Of a stretch of DNA of 64,000 nt, positions 27,996 to 37,147 are shown one piece after another. Source of the DNA: Idiomarina abyssalis (GTDB lineage: Bacteria > Pseudomonadota > Gammaproteobacteria > Enterobacterales > Alteromonadaceae). How positions within the stretch are numbered: the stretch's first letter is position 1; the number at the start of each line of letters is the position of its first letter. The DNA is taken from assembly GCF_900116625.1 (NCBI RefSeq), contig NZ_FPBE01000001.1:248001-312000 (forward strand), in the 5' to 3' direction. Made by a program: the position numbers and the translations under genes. The notes below the pieces were generated by a model that saw only the letters and a list, made by a program, of their open reading frames with translations, did no database searches and was not told where the DNA came from.

Positions 27996-28484
27996 TCATT
28001 GTATGACCGGCACATAGAGCCGGTTGGTGATAACGCTGTCGCCGCTTATCACCACCTGAAATAAGTCGCCGAAGTCTTCTTCTCCAAGTTTATCAGCGCT
28101 TCCACCAGCTGCTTTGACCAGTTCAGGCACGGTATTGCTGTGGCCAATAATCAGTGCGTTCTTTTTGAGCTCCTTTAAGCTGGTTACTATTCCTTTAAAG
28201 TCTTTAGCTGGGTAGGTTTCTACTGATAGCCCCAATTGTTTTGCCAGTGCTTCTGCGGTTTGCTGAGTACGCTTAAAGTCGGTAGAAAATATGGCTTCAA
28301 TGTCGCTGTTTTTCAAAACCTGCGCGAGAACTTGCGCACGCTGTTTGCCAACCAAACTGAGGTCGGGGTCGGTCTTGTCGGTTGTTTTCTCCATATGACG
28401 GGAGAAGTAAAGAGTATAAGTGTCGGCTGATGCCTCGCCAGAGAAAAAGCTCATAACAATAAAAATAAAAAGTAAACGGCGCAT
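27996..28484 (-). CDS. Exported histidine phosphatase-family protein
   Basis: 162 residues. Signal peptide to about residue 20 (GEASA). Phosphoglycerate-mutase-like (SixA-type) catalytic motif SRHMEK with the phospho-accepting His (about residue 30), and the distal His in LIIGHSNTVPEL. The start is an ATG at 28484. Periplasmic phosphatase of unknown substrate. Convergent with the ECF operon. Confidence 0.85.
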   Translation of the reverse strand: MRRLLFIFIVMSFFSGEASADTYTLYFSRHMEKTTDKTDPDLSLVGKQRAQVLAQVLKNSDIEAIFSTDFKRTQQTAEALAKQLGLSVETYPAKDFKGIVTSLKELKKNALIIGHSNTVPELVKAAGGSADKLGEEDFGDLFQVVISGDSVITNRLYVPVIQ

Positions 28485-28599
28485 AAGTTGTTAAAGGTTG
28501 TCATATAAGGTTAGTTTATAGCAATAAAACATACCTTTCAGCAGGCCCATAAACAAGCGTTATCCCCTGGAAAAGGTGGAAAAGTAGTCAGGAGGTAAA

Positions 28600-29139
28600 A
28601 TGAAAGCACAGCCAGTTTTAGACTTTTGGTTTAAAGAGTTAACACCAAAGCAGTGGTTTGCTAAAAGTGACGAGCTGGACAATACCATAGCCAAACGCTT
28701 TTCCGATACGTTAAAGGCTGCAGCTGAAGGGGAGCTCTGGCATTGGCGCGAAACGCCTCATGGCCGTTTGGCAGAAGTAATTGTGTTAGATCAGTTTTCG
28801 AGAAACATATACCGTGGTAGTCCGAGGGCTTTTGGGCAGGACGTGATAGCGTTAGTGCTGGCGCAGGAAGCCGTAGAGAAGGGCGCAGACAAGTTGTTGG
28901 ATGCCAGCGAAAAGGCGTTTCTCTATATGCCTTATATGCATAGTGAGTCGGCGTTAATTCATGAGAAGGCTATGCGGCTTTTCAGTCAACCCGGGCTTGA
29001 GAACAACTACAAATTTGAAGTAAGACACAAAGAAATTATTGACCGGTTTGGACGGTATCCGCACCGTAACCGGGTACTGGGGCGCGAGTCGACCCCGGAA
29101 GAAGAGGACTTTCTTAAACAGCCGGGGTCCAGTTTCTAA
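28600..29139 (+). CDS. DUF924 protein
   Basis: 179 residues beginning with VLDFWFKELTPKQWF, the DUF924 start, and containing VLDQFSRNIYRGSPRAF and PYMHSES. All-helical TPR-like cytosolic protein of unknown role. GGAGG precedes the ATG. Convergent with the HAD gene, 2 bp apart. Confidence 0.88.
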   Translation: MKAQPVLDFWFKELTPKQWFAKSDELDNTIAKRFSDTLKAAAEGELWHWRETPHGRLAEVIVLDQFSRNIYRGSPRAFGQDVIALVLAQEAVEKGADKLLDASEKAFLYMPYMHSESALIHEKAMRLFSQPGLENNYKFEVRHKEIIDRFGRYPHRNRVLGRESTPEEEDFLKQPGSSF

Positions 29140-29141
29140 TA

Positions 29142-29810
29142 CTACTTTATGTTTTCAATCAGTTGCGAAAGTGAGCTGACGGTAATAGTGGGATTAATGC
29201 CCCAGGGGTCAAACTGAGCTTCTCTGGAACGTTTAACCCAGGCGGTTTTCCAGCCTGCTACGCTGGCGCCAATAATATCGAAACTGTTGCTGGATATAAG
29301 CCAGGTATTTTGCTCCTTACTGCCGCTTTTATCGAGAAAGTGCTGGTAAACCTGTGGGTTAGGTTTAAAGCTTTTAATGTCTTTGCAACTGACTATGTCT
29401 TTAAAGTAGCGGCTGAGCTCAGCACCCTCCAGCAGTTCAGTTACTGCATCGGCACTGCCGTTAGAAAAAGCAAAACACTCTATACCCGCCGAGTTCAACT
29501 TGCTCAGTGCGGTTTTCGCGTCATCGAACGCCGGTAAGCTCCGGTATTTTTCCAACAACTCTTCCTGTTGCGGTGCAGTTAACCCGGCTCCCAGTTCATT
29601 GTTGGTGAACAGAAGGGCGTCTTTGGTACAGACCGCAAAGTCTTCATACTGCTGCATAAGCCCACGACGAAATGAATACTCTAGTTGCTTATCACGCCAG
29701 CGGCTCGAAAACTCTTGAGCTTTGTCATCGCCAAGGTATGAACTCAGCAGGGAGACTAAGCCCTGAGCGTCAATAAGTGTGCCGTAAACGTCAAAAGCTA
29801 AGGTCGTCAA
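29142..29810 (-). CDS. HAD-superfamily hydrolase (haloacid dehalogenase type II-like)
   Basis: 222 residues. The start is TTG at 29810 with GGAG at good spacing, and no ATG precedes the first catalytic motif. Motif I FDVYGTLID gives the nucleophile Asp (about residue 6). Motif II is FSNGS, and motif III/IV lie around SCKDIKSFKPNP and SSNSFDIIGA. The lone S-N-S-F-D segment matches L-2-haloacid dehalogenases, but the true substrate is unknown. Confidence 0.85.
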   Translation of the reverse strand: MTTLAFDVYGTLIDAQGLVSLLSSYLGDDKAQEFSSRWRDKQLEYSFRRGLMQQYEDFAVCTKDALLFTNNELGAGLTAPQQEELLEKYRSLPAFDDAKTALSKLNSAGIECFAFSNGSADAVTELLEGAELSRYFKDIVSCKDIKSFKPNPQVYQHFLDKSGSKEQNTWLISSNSFDIIGASVAGWKTAWVKRSREAQFDPWGINPTITVSSLSQLIENIK

Positions 29811-29891
29811 AATTACGCTCCAATTGCTTAATAAATTCTGTACATAGGTGTACGGCGTTATTCCGAATTTAGTTTGCCTTTAATTAAGTAA

Positions 29892-29906
29892 TGCGAATTA
29901 TTGTCA
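29892..29906. promoter_or_regulatory. Candidate Fur box
   Basis: TGCGAATTATTGTCA matches the 7-1-7 Fur consensus TGATAATnATTATCA at 11 of 14 positions. It lies about 75 bp before the TonB-dependent receptor start, so iron repression is likely. Count made by eye. Confidence 0.5.
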
Positions 29907-29980
29907 TTTGTATTTACATTTAGAAAAAGCATCGGTAGCATACTGAGCCGCTTAGCCAACTTAATTAAGGACAATGAGAA

Positions 29981-32356
29981 ATGGATAAATTCGTACCCAG
30001 CGCAATTGCTACCGTAATAGCTTCAACTCTGGCAGGTAACGCCCTGGCAAATGATTTCGAACTGCCCGACGGTATGGAGCGTATTGTTGTTACTGCTACT
30101 GGTTTTGAGCAAAAGCTGACGGAGGCGCCGGCAAGTATCTCAATTATTACCAATGAGGAAATACGGTCGCGCTCGTTTACGTCACTATTAGATGCTGTTA
30201 AATACCAGGAAGGCATTGATATAGGCACATCGCGGGATAAAACCGGGCAGGGCAGTATCAGCATGCGTGGGTTAACAGGTGACTACACTTTAATTCTGGT
30301 TGATGGCATACGTCAGAATAACCACGGTGATATTTACCCGAACAACTTTGGGGGCAACGCGTTTAACCACATTCCTCCGCTTGAGACAATTGACAGAATT
30401 GAGGTAATTCGCGGCCCGGCATCGACGTTATACGGAGCCGACGCACTTGGCGGTGTTATTAATGTTATTACCAAAAAGCACACTGACGACTGGTCTGGTG
30501 CTATCACCTTTGGTCGCAGTTTGCAGACAGATGATAACTTTGGTGACGACTTTACGACAGATTTCAGCGCAACGGGGCCTTTGATAAAAGATGTATTAAG
30601 CCTGGGAGTGCGCGCTAGTTTGTATGACCAGCAAGCATCTTCCCCTCAGTTTGAGCCAGCGGTTGATCCAAACGGTACCGTGCACATACGGGAATTAGGG
30701 TTTGGCAGCGGTGGTCGAACCGTTGACAACAAAGACGAACATTACGGTTTTTCAGTGTCCTATACTCCGGCAAAGGGACACAACGTTAAGTTTGATTACG
30801 ACAACTCACATCAGTCTTATGACAATACGCCGTCTTACGACGTAGAAACAGACACCATTACTTATCCGCTAGGCACCAAAGACAGCATTGAGTCTATTTG
30901 GCAGGCTCGTGGCGGACAAGTTAACCCGCGGGCGGGTTATGCTGCGGATCAAAGCTTTGACCGCACCTGGTGGTCAATAGCGCACGATGCGGACTGGTCC
31001 TTTGGTTCAAGTATGGTGTCGCTGGCTTACGTGGATACACAAAACAACGGACGAACCTTACCCTTAAGTGTGGATGAGCGTTTGTTGCTGCAGCAAATGT
31101 ACGATGGAACAGGAGACTACTCTGGTTTACCTGAAGACGAGCGGCGTTCTATTGCTGAAGAAACCTTCCTGCCAAGACCTGATCGCCCATTAGACAGCAG
31201 TCAATATACCCTGGATGCAAAGCTGGATATTCCTTTCTCAGGTTTTGCCGGGCACCACAATTTGGTGATAGGCGGCCAACTTATTGACGGTGAGCTAAAG
31301 GACGGTGTTTTTGGTCTGGAAGAAGGCAATGCCGGTGCTGTTCAAGAGCAGAAAATGTATTCGCTGTTTGTTGAAGATAACTGGATGCCAATAGCGGACT
31401 TTACTCTGACTGGCGGCGTTCGCTACGACGAACACGATGTTTTTGGCAGTCAGGTGTCGCCTCGTCTTTATGCGGTTTATAACTTAAGCCCGGCCTGGAC
31501 GGTTAAAGGCGGTGTAAGTACGGGCTATAAAACACCGAAAACAACCGATTTATACGACGGTATTGTCGGCTTTGGCGGGCAGGGAACCATGCCTTTTGCC
31601 GGTAACCCGGAGCTACAGCCTGAAACCAGTGTTAACTCTGAAATTGCGCTTTACTGGAACTCAGACAACGGTGATAACAACTTTAATATCACCTACTTTA
31701 ATACGAGCTTCGAGGACAAAATTGCCCGCGGTGATACCGTTCAAAGTTGTGATCAAACCGGCGGTGTGCGTCCATGCGTTAACTTAGGTGAATATGAACA
31801 ACTGGGTTATGACACATGGAGTCAGAGTATTAATATCGATAAAGTCGATGTACAGGGTGTTGAAGTTGCTGCTCGTTACGTTATGAGCGAGGCGTGGTCA
31901 ATACGTGGTAATTACACCTGGACTGACAGCGAGCAAAAAAGCGGTAGCCAGGCTGGGTTGCCACTAACCAATACTGCAGAGCATATGGCCAACCTTTGGC
32001 TGAACTGGCAGGCGTCGGATGTTCTGACGGTATATTTGCAAGGTGAGCTTCGTTCTGACCGTTATCGTGGCTATGACAGCAATATTGATAAGCAGCTTTA
32101 TTTTGAAAACTACAGCCTGCTTAACTTAGGTGCGAATTATAAATTAACGGAATCGGTCGATTTAAACCTGCGTATTAACAATTTACTGGACCGTGACTTC
32201 ACGACGTATTCAACAACCTATACTGATTTAAATGGTGACGGCGAGTTTGAATACGTAACAGGTCGCGGCGCGGTAAGCGAAGTTGTTTTCACCGACGATT
32301 ACAATGTTAAAGATAAAACTCGTAACTTATGGATGGGAGTGACGGTAAGCTTCTGA
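29981..32356 (+). CDS. TonB-dependent siderophore-type receptor
   Basis: 791 residues. Signal peptide to about residue 23 (NALA). TonB box-like MERIVVTATG follows at about 31-40. The plug domain is seen as APASISIITNEEIRS, RGLTGDYTLILVDGIRQNN and GPASTLYGADALGGVIN. A 22-strand barrel follows, ending in the terminal Phe (MGVTVSF) recognised by BAM. Related to the FepA/CirA class of catecholate siderophore receptors, but the ligand is not certain. A Fur-like box lies upstream. AAGGA precedes the ATG. Confidence 0.88.
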   Translation: MDKFVPSAIATVIASTLAGNALANDFELPDGMERIVVTATGFEQKLTEAPASISIITNEEIRSRSFTSLLDAVKYQEGIDIGTSRDKTGQGSISMRGLTGDYTLILVDGIRQNNHGDIYPNNFGGNAFNHIPPLETIDRIEVIRGPASTLYGADALGGVINVITKKHTDDWSGAITFGRSLQTDDNFGDDFTTDFSATGPLIKDVLSLGVRASLYDQQASSPQFEPAVDPNGTVHIRELGFGSGGRTVDNKDEHYGFSVSYTPAKGHNVKFDYDNSHQSYDNTPSYDVETDTITYPLGTKDSIESIWQARGGQVNPRAGYAADQSFDRTWWSIAHDADWSFGSSMVSLAYVDTQNNGRTLPLSVDERLLLQQMYDGTGDYSGLPEDERRSIAEETFLPRPDRPLDSSQYTLDAKLDIPFSGFAGHHNLVIGGQLIDGELKDGVFGLEEGNAGAVQEQKMYSLFVEDNWMPIADFTLTGGVRYDEHDVFGSQVSPRLYAVYNLSPAWTVKGGVSTGYKTPKTTDLYDGIVGFGGQGTMPFAGNPELQPETSVNSEIALYWNSDNGDNNFNITYFNTSFEDKIARGDTVQSCDQTGGVRPCVNLGEYEQLGYDTWSQSINIDKVDVQGVEVAARYVMSEAWSIRGNYTWTDSEQKSGSQAGLPLTNTAEHMANLWLNWQASDVLTVYLQGELRSDRYRGYDSNIDKQLYFENYSLLNLGANYKLTESVDLNLRINNLLDRDFTTYSTTYTDLNGDGEFEYVTGRGAVSEVVFTDDYNVKDKTRNLWMGVTVSF

Positions 32357-32488
32357 TCATATCGCTGATAAACTTCCTTCTCAAAGCTGCTGCTTACGCG
32401 CACTACTATGCGAAAAAGTAATGTACAAAGCGGCTTAGTGAAGGAAGTCTCCTGCTCAAAAGTTCATAGCAGCAGTCACTATAAGTTT

Positions 32489-32552
32489 CCCTTACTTGAT
32501 GGTATAAATTTAAAACGAGTAGATACTCGTGTTAAATAAAAAATAGTAAGGG
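32489..32552. other. Nested inverted repeats upstream of the diguanylate cyclase
   Basis: Outer arms CCCTTACT (32489-32496) and AGTAAGGG (32545-32552) enclose an inner hairpin ACGAGT-AGAT-ACTCGT (32515-32530) flanked by TTAA and GTTAA. On the minus strand the inner hairpin is followed by TTTTAAATTT, so it could be a terminator there. A further pair ACTTCCTTC (32372-32380) and GAAGGAAGT (32440-32448) lies upstream. The 262-bp gap holds no recognised gene. Confidence 0.5.
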
Positions 32553-32618
32553 ACTGACATTTCGCTGGTTGGTGGAAGCCGGTTCGTTAAACTTAAAGGA
32601 AAACAGTGGCTCACTATT

Positions 32619-34511
32619 GTGGATAGACGACAGGAAGAACGTAGGCTTCAGCGCCGCGAAAAACTGACAACAGCTCTGCTTGTAAAAATTAGTGTATGGG
32701 CTGTTTCTATCGTTATTCTCGCTTCAGCTATTACGTTTATAACAACCTATAGTAATGCCAGAGATAGAGTTATAAGGGTATTGCAACAAGATTTATCACC
32801 AACATTAGAACGAAACCAGGCGTTATTTAATCGTATTGAAAAAAATGCGGTGATTCTAAGTGATGAATTTCTCTCTCAATATAGTTTATTGAAAGGTTCT
32901 AACTCTGCTGTAGAAAACTTTAAAACCTGGTATCAGGAAACATCTCCCGGAGTTTTCCGTTTGAAACCTGATTTTAATGGCGGAGTTTCGGTAAATCAAA
33001 GGTACTTCCAACACCTTAGTGTTTTTTTAGGACCCCGGCCGAGTCCTATTAGTAACGAGTTGAGAAAACGGGTAGTCGCCGCCCAATACACTTTAAATGA
33101 ATTAGCGCCGGCATGGCAAAACGATGTTGCTAATACGCACTTTTCCATGCCGGAAAATATTCTTTTAATGTATTCGAAGGACTCGCCCTGGGGACTGCTG
33201 GCCGACAAAGGTTTGGTTATTACTGATTTTTCGGTGGTTAAGTCGACTTTGCAAAGTCAAAACCCTGAAAGAAAACCGAACTGGACGGGTCTTTATTATG
33301 ATATTTCCGCTGATGTATGGACTATTACCTATCAAAAGCCTGTCGACTTAGACGGTCGACATTTAGCTAACGCTAGTTTTGATGTCGGTTTAGGTAGTTT
33401 ATTAAGTGATCTAACCGAGAGAAAACGTGCGAACTCTGAGCACATGGTGCTAAATACAAAAGGTGACCTAATTGCAGCTTCAAATATGTCGCAAGAAGCA
33501 ATAGCTAAACGCTCAACATTGAACTCAAAAACATATAGTGAGCCTTTGTATCAAGCCGTAAGTCAGTTAGTTGCCGATAATGTTTTTAATGAAAAGTCGG
33601 TTATTTTGGAAGATGGGGTAGAGGGACAATTACTCATTGTCGATAAAATGGATGGCCCTGGTTGGTGGCATGTGACTTTATACCCACTTCGGGAAATTCG
33701 CCAGCAGGCTATTGCGTTGCCACTTCAATTGGTAGCGGGCGGTGTTGGCTTGGTGATACTTATTTTGTTGATGGCCTACTGGCTTATTCAACGAGAGGTG
33801 AGTAAGCCTTTGCATGAAGTTGCCGTTGTTGCTTCTCTTATGGGGCAGAAAAACTATCAAGAAGCTTTGTCCCATAGAGCCGCTTCGATAAAAGCCCGTG
33901 GTGAAGTTAAACAGGCATTAGATGCCTTTAAAACCATGGCAGCCCGATTTATTTCAGCCCAAAATGAGCTTGAGCAACAAGTTGAAGCACGAACTGCAGA
34001 GCTAGCAGAAGCTAACAAGCAACTGGACGCACTGGCGCATATGGATGGTTTAACTGGGTTGTTTAATCGAAGAGCTTTTGACAGGGATTTGAATGCCGCT
34101 ATCGAGTCAGGGAAGTCTTACTATTTAATGATGGCCGACATTGACGAATTTAAGCCATACAATGACAACTACGGGCATGACGCGGGTGACAGTGCGCTGA
34201 AAAAGATAGCGCACTGCATACGGGACAAAACTCCGATGAAAGTTTACCGGTACGGCGGTGAAGAATTTGCGATGATCATCCCGGCGACTGAATCAATAGA
34301 GAAAAAGCTTAACGAGTTGCGCGAAGCTGTAATGACTTTAGCTATTCCACATGACTACAAACAAGCGGAATTGCCGATTTTAACTCTAAGTATGGGAGCT
34401 GCACGGATTCAGGAGAATGAAGCCGCAGCTGATGCAATTCGAAGAGCCGACCGGCAACTTTATCAAGCCAAAAGAGCCGGTCGAAACTGCGTTTTTGTTG
34501 AGCCTCAGTAA
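32619..34511 (+). CDS. Membrane diguanylate cyclase (GGDEF)
   Basis: 630 residues. An N-terminal basic segment is followed by helix one (about 25-45), a large periplasmic sensory region (about 50-365, probably Cache-like), helix two (VAGGVGLVILILLMAYWLI), a HAMP-like and coiled-coil segment, then a GGDEF domain with active-site GGEEF near residue 547 (RYGGEEFAMIIP). An RxxD inhibitory I-site is not present at the usual position (KTPM). It makes c-di-GMP. The start is uncertain: GTG at 32619 has no good ribosome binding site. Confidence 0.85.
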   Translation: MDRRQEERRLQRREKLTTALLVKISVWAVSIVILASAITFITTYSNARDRVIRVLQQDLSPTLERNQALFNRIEKNAVILSDEFLSQYSLLKGSNSAVENFKTWYQETSPGVFRLKPDFNGGVSVNQRYFQHLSVFLGPRPSPISNELRKRVVAAQYTLNELAPAWQNDVANTHFSMPENILLMYSKDSPWGLLADKGLVITDFSVVKSTLQSQNPERKPNWTGLYYDISADVWTITYQKPVDLDGRHLANASFDVGLGSLLSDLTERKRANSEHMVLNTKGDLIAASNMSQEAIAKRSTLNSKTYSEPLYQAVSQLVADNVFNEKSVILEDGVEGQLLIVDKMDGPGWWHVTLYPLREIRQQAIALPLQLVAGGVGLVILILLMAYWLIQREVSKPLHEVAVVASLMGQKNYQEALSHRAASIKARGEVKQALDAFKTMAARFISAQNELEQQVEARTAELAEANKQLDALAHMDGLTGLFNRRAFDRDLNAAIESGKSYYLMMADIDEFKPYNDNYGHDAGDSALKKIAHCIRDKTPMKVYRYGGEEFAMIIPATESIEKKLNELREAVMTLAIPHDYKQAELPILTLSMGAARIQENEAAADAIRRADRQLYQAKRAGRNCVFVEPQ

Positions 34512-34519
34512 GAGGCTTT

Positions 34520-36520
34520 TTATTTTAATTTAGGCACATAGTAGGCGCGCCTTTGATAAAGCACTGAAGGTAACATCGCATAAGAAGTGACTTTACGTAT
34601 GTGTTCACCGCTTACTGATTCTTTTAACGGCAAGAGTATCTTTTGCTCGGGCTCGAAATGGAACAGTTGCGGTGGCTGCTCTACTTGAAGTACTGTCAGT
34701 ATTTGTCCGTCCTTACTGCCCTCCAACCAACCGTAGTTATCACCAAATTGCATCATAGCCCTGTTTGCTGGCGTAAACTCAGGTCGGCTTAAGTCTTGCC
34801 CAATGGTTGGTGTATAAGTCGACACTCCGGCTAATGACATTAAGGTCGGAGCCAAATCAATTTGACTGGCTATTTCTGATACGGTTTTAGGTTGAATGTC
34901 GGCGCCCAAAATTAAGCCGGGAATGTGAAACTTGTCGACAGGTACGAGCTCCTCGCCATAAACTCGAGTATCGTGGTCAGCAACCACTAGAAATAATGTG
35001 TTTTGCCAGTAGTCACTCTTCTGTGCTTTTGCAAAGAACTCGCCTAACGCGTGGTCTGCGTATTTAACGGCATTGTTGACCGTCTGCTTAGGTTGTTCTG
35101 CTAATGTAATCTCACTATCAGGGAATTCAAATGGCTCGTGGTTTGACGAGGTAAACGCAAGAGTAAACTGGGGGACTGAGTTATCGGCTTGTGACAAGCG
35201 TTGATGTAACTTATTCAGTAAGTCTTGGTCACTAACTCCCCAACTACCTACAAATTTGGGAAACTCATAGTCGTCCTGGTCGATGACAGACTGAAACCCA
35301 TTACCAACAAAGAAACTCGCCATATTGTCGAAATGGGCTTGTCCTCCGTAGATAAACTCAGTGTGGTAGCCTTCTCTGGAAAGCGCGTCTGCGAGCGTAA
35401 AAAACTGACGCTGTGACCCCGATAGCTTGACGGCTGATCGAGCCCGGGTTGGCAGAAAACCGGAAATTACGGCTTCGATACCTCTGACTGAGCGAGTACC
35501 GGTTGCGTAGAGGTTTTCAAACCACCACCCCTGTTTTTTTAAACGTTCGAGGTTCGGCGTTAACGGTTTACCACCCAGCGACTCAACAAAGTTCGCACCA
35601 AGGCTTTCCTCCAGAATGACCACAATATTTAAAGGTACTTTGCGCTTGGCTGAGGCAGGTTGGTAATGCACGGTAGGATACTCGGCAAATGGAAACTCTA
35701 AATTGGCTAAATAAGGGACTTTTCGTACTTCATTAATGATCTCCTCGTCAGTGAGTTTCCCGTAAACACGATTTGCCTGTGCTTCGTGCTTAAGGTTATA
35801 CAGTGCGTACTCAAGGGTGTAAGTGGAGTTTAAAATTAATGAATTAACCATTGCATCGGAGGTGACCGCAAAAAATGCCGGATTGGCAGGCCGATGTGCC
35901 AGAGTCGATCGAATGCCGAACAATGTTGTAACGATTAATACAGGAATGACTGCTATTAGGTAACGCCGTTTTATGGCTCTTGCTTGAAAGTTATGTTCGG
36001 ATTTCTTATACCAACGATATGAAAGGTAAACGAATACCAGTGTTGAGGCAATTCCGGTGAAAAGCCAACCAGCAAAGCCATGTATTAGGGTAGAGAAAAC
36101 CTCTTTTGGGTACGCAAGGTACTCAAAGAACAATCGGTTTGGGCGAGTATCATACTGTGCTAAGAATGCGGGTGTTGAGATTTCCATGAACCACAACACT
36201 AATGCACAAATCAAAAACCAGGCTGTCCATAATCGCCGCCACCACCGCTGAGCTATCGATTTGTGTAAAACCACACTTAATGGCGACAATACTAATAATG
36301 GAATCAGTGTAAAGTATCCTACTTGAATTAAGTCTGCACGTACGCCAAGTACAATAAAGTCGAGCCAGTTAATGGCGCTGTCAACGCGCTCTGCATAGAG
36401 TCCAGCAAGTAATAAACGACAGCAGGTTAACAGCGCCAAAGTGGCTCCTGCGAAATAGGCTACTGGTTTAAACAGTGCCAGAGTTTGCCATAAGGTATTG
36501 TTAGACGTTGCTGCCCGCAT
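34520..36520 (-). CDS. LTA-synthase-family sulfatase-fold membrane phosphotransferase
   Basis: 666 residues. Five N-terminal membrane helices (to about residue 210) precede a periplasmic sulfatase-fold domain. Catalytic features visible are VVILEESLGANF (metal Glu), the nucleophile Thr in ATGTRSVRG, SSNHEPFEFP and the metal motif VADHDTR. LTA-synthase/MdoB-family enzymes transfer phosphoglycerol or phosphoethanolamine from phospholipid to glycans or lipid A and release diacylglycerol. Divergent from dgkA, whose product recycles that diacylglycerol. The shared promoter carries a PmrA-type box. The exact acceptor is unknown. Confidence 0.85.
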   Translation of the reverse strand: MRAATSNNTLWQTLALFKPVAYFAGATLALLTCCRLLLAGLYAERVDSAINWLDFIVLGVRADLIQVGYFTLIPLLVLSPLSVVLHKSIAQRWWRRLWTAWFLICALVLWFMEISTPAFLAQYDTRPNRLFFEYLAYPKEVFSTLIHGFAGWLFTGIASTLVFVYLSYRWYKKSEHNFQARAIKRRYLIAVIPVLIVTTLFGIRSTLAHRPANPAFFAVTSDAMVNSLILNSTYTLEYALYNLKHEAQANRVYGKLTDEEIINEVRKVPYLANLEFPFAEYPTVHYQPASAKRKVPLNIVVILEESLGANFVESLGGKPLTPNLERLKKQGWWFENLYATGTRSVRGIEAVISGFLPTRARSAVKLSGSQRQFFTLADALSREGYHTEFIYGGQAHFDNMASFFVGNGFQSVIDQDDYEFPKFVGSWGVSDQDLLNKLHQRLSQADNSVPQFTLAFTSSNHEPFEFPDSEITLAEQPKQTVNNAVKYADHALGEFFAKAQKSDYWQNTLFLVVADHDTRVYGEELVPVDKFHIPGLILGADIQPKTVSEIASQIDLAPTLMSLAGVSTYTPTIGQDLSRPEFTPANRAMMQFGDNYGWLEGSKDGQILTVLQVEQPPQLFHFEPEQKILLPLKESVSGEHIRKVTSYAMLPSVLYQRRAYYVPKLK

Positions 36521-36571
36521 AGATGTTAGCTCTTCTTTTTACTGACTACGTGAAGAAACTAACAGGCATTT

Positions 36572-36588
36572 CTTAAGTAAAGCTTAAG
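36572..36588. promoter_or_regulatory. PmrA-type box between the LTA-synthase-family gene and dgkA
   Basis: CTTAAG-TAAAG-CTTAAG, two perfect 6-mers 11 bp apart. This is the PmrA/BasR binding format (YTTAAK-N5-YTTAAK). CTTAAG is its own reverse complement, so the site can serve both divergent genes. TAATAA at 36596-36601 may be the dgkA -10. Confidence 0.65.
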
Positions 36589-36645
36589 ACTGCTTTAATA
36601 AACTGTGCCGAGTATTTTAAATCAGGGACCAGGAGAGGATAAACA

Positions 36646-37005
36646 ATGAAGCCAGCCTATACCGGTATGACTCGAATTTGGAAAGCGACGTTTAACTCAC
36701 TACGAGGGATAAAAACTGCCTGGCGTTATGAAGCCGCGTTTCGACAGGAAGCTCTTATGTGTGCTGCTCTAATACCGGTTGCATTGCTCGTTGAAGCGTC
36801 GGTTGCAGAGCGCCTGCTACTCATTATGAGCTTATTTGTTTTAGTCATTACCGAGCTACTTAATTCGGCTGTAGAAGCGGTTGTTGATCGTATTGGTGCT
36901 GAGTTTCACGAGTTGAGTGGTCGTGCAAAAGACATAGCGTCAGCTGCGGTATTCTTTGCGTTGCTGCTGTTAATAGTCACCTGGATCAGTATTTTGTTTT
37001 TCTAA
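36646..37005 (+). CDS. dgkA: Diacylglycerol kinase
   Basis: 119 residues, three membrane helices, standard length. Family motif ELLNSAVEAVVDRIG with ASAAVFFALL, and EAAFRQE in the N-terminal amphipathic part. It phosphorylates diacylglycerol to phosphatidic acid in the inner membrane. AGGAGAGG precedes the ATG. Paired with a divergent diacylglycerol-releasing phosphotransferase and a PmrA-type box, as in eptA-dgkA loci. Confidence 0.95.
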   Translation: MKPAYTGMTRIWKATFNSLRGIKTAWRYEAAFRQEALMCAALIPVALLVEASVAERLLLIMSLFVLVITELLNSAVEAVVDRIGAEFHELSGRAKDIASAAVFFALLLLIVTWISILFF

Positions 37006-37063
37006 TTTTCTAAAAAAATTGGAACTTTTAACCAAACGCTTAAGCCATGATTTCTGACTGCAA

Positions 37064-37080
37064 CTTAAGCTTTCCTTAAG
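37064..37080. promoter_or_regulatory. PmrA-type box before the thermostable-hemolysin operon
   Basis: CTTAAG-CTTTC-CTTAAG, same spacing as the box before dgkA, about 70 bp before the operon start. A -10-like TATAAA lies at 37089-37094. Additional single CTTAAG copies at 37039 and 37132 are outside the paired spacing. Confidence 0.65.
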
Positions 37081-37147
37081 TCTTTATTTATAAAGTGACA
37101 GCATCGAAGCTGTTTCAGCCGTAGGGGCTGACTTAAGGAGTAAACAT

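Noticed and set aside
28006-28024. ACCGGC/GCCGGT repeat at the end of the histidine phosphatase gene
   Set aside because: Six-base stem inside coding sequence, no T-run; not called as a terminator.
37039-37044. Extra CTTAAG upstream of the paired box
   Set aside because: Spacing of 25 bp to the next copy does not fit a PmrA box; kept only as a side note.
37132-37137. Extra CTTAAG just before the hemolysin start
   Set aside because: Not paired at the 11-bp period; it overlaps the AAGGAG ribosome binding site, which explains it.
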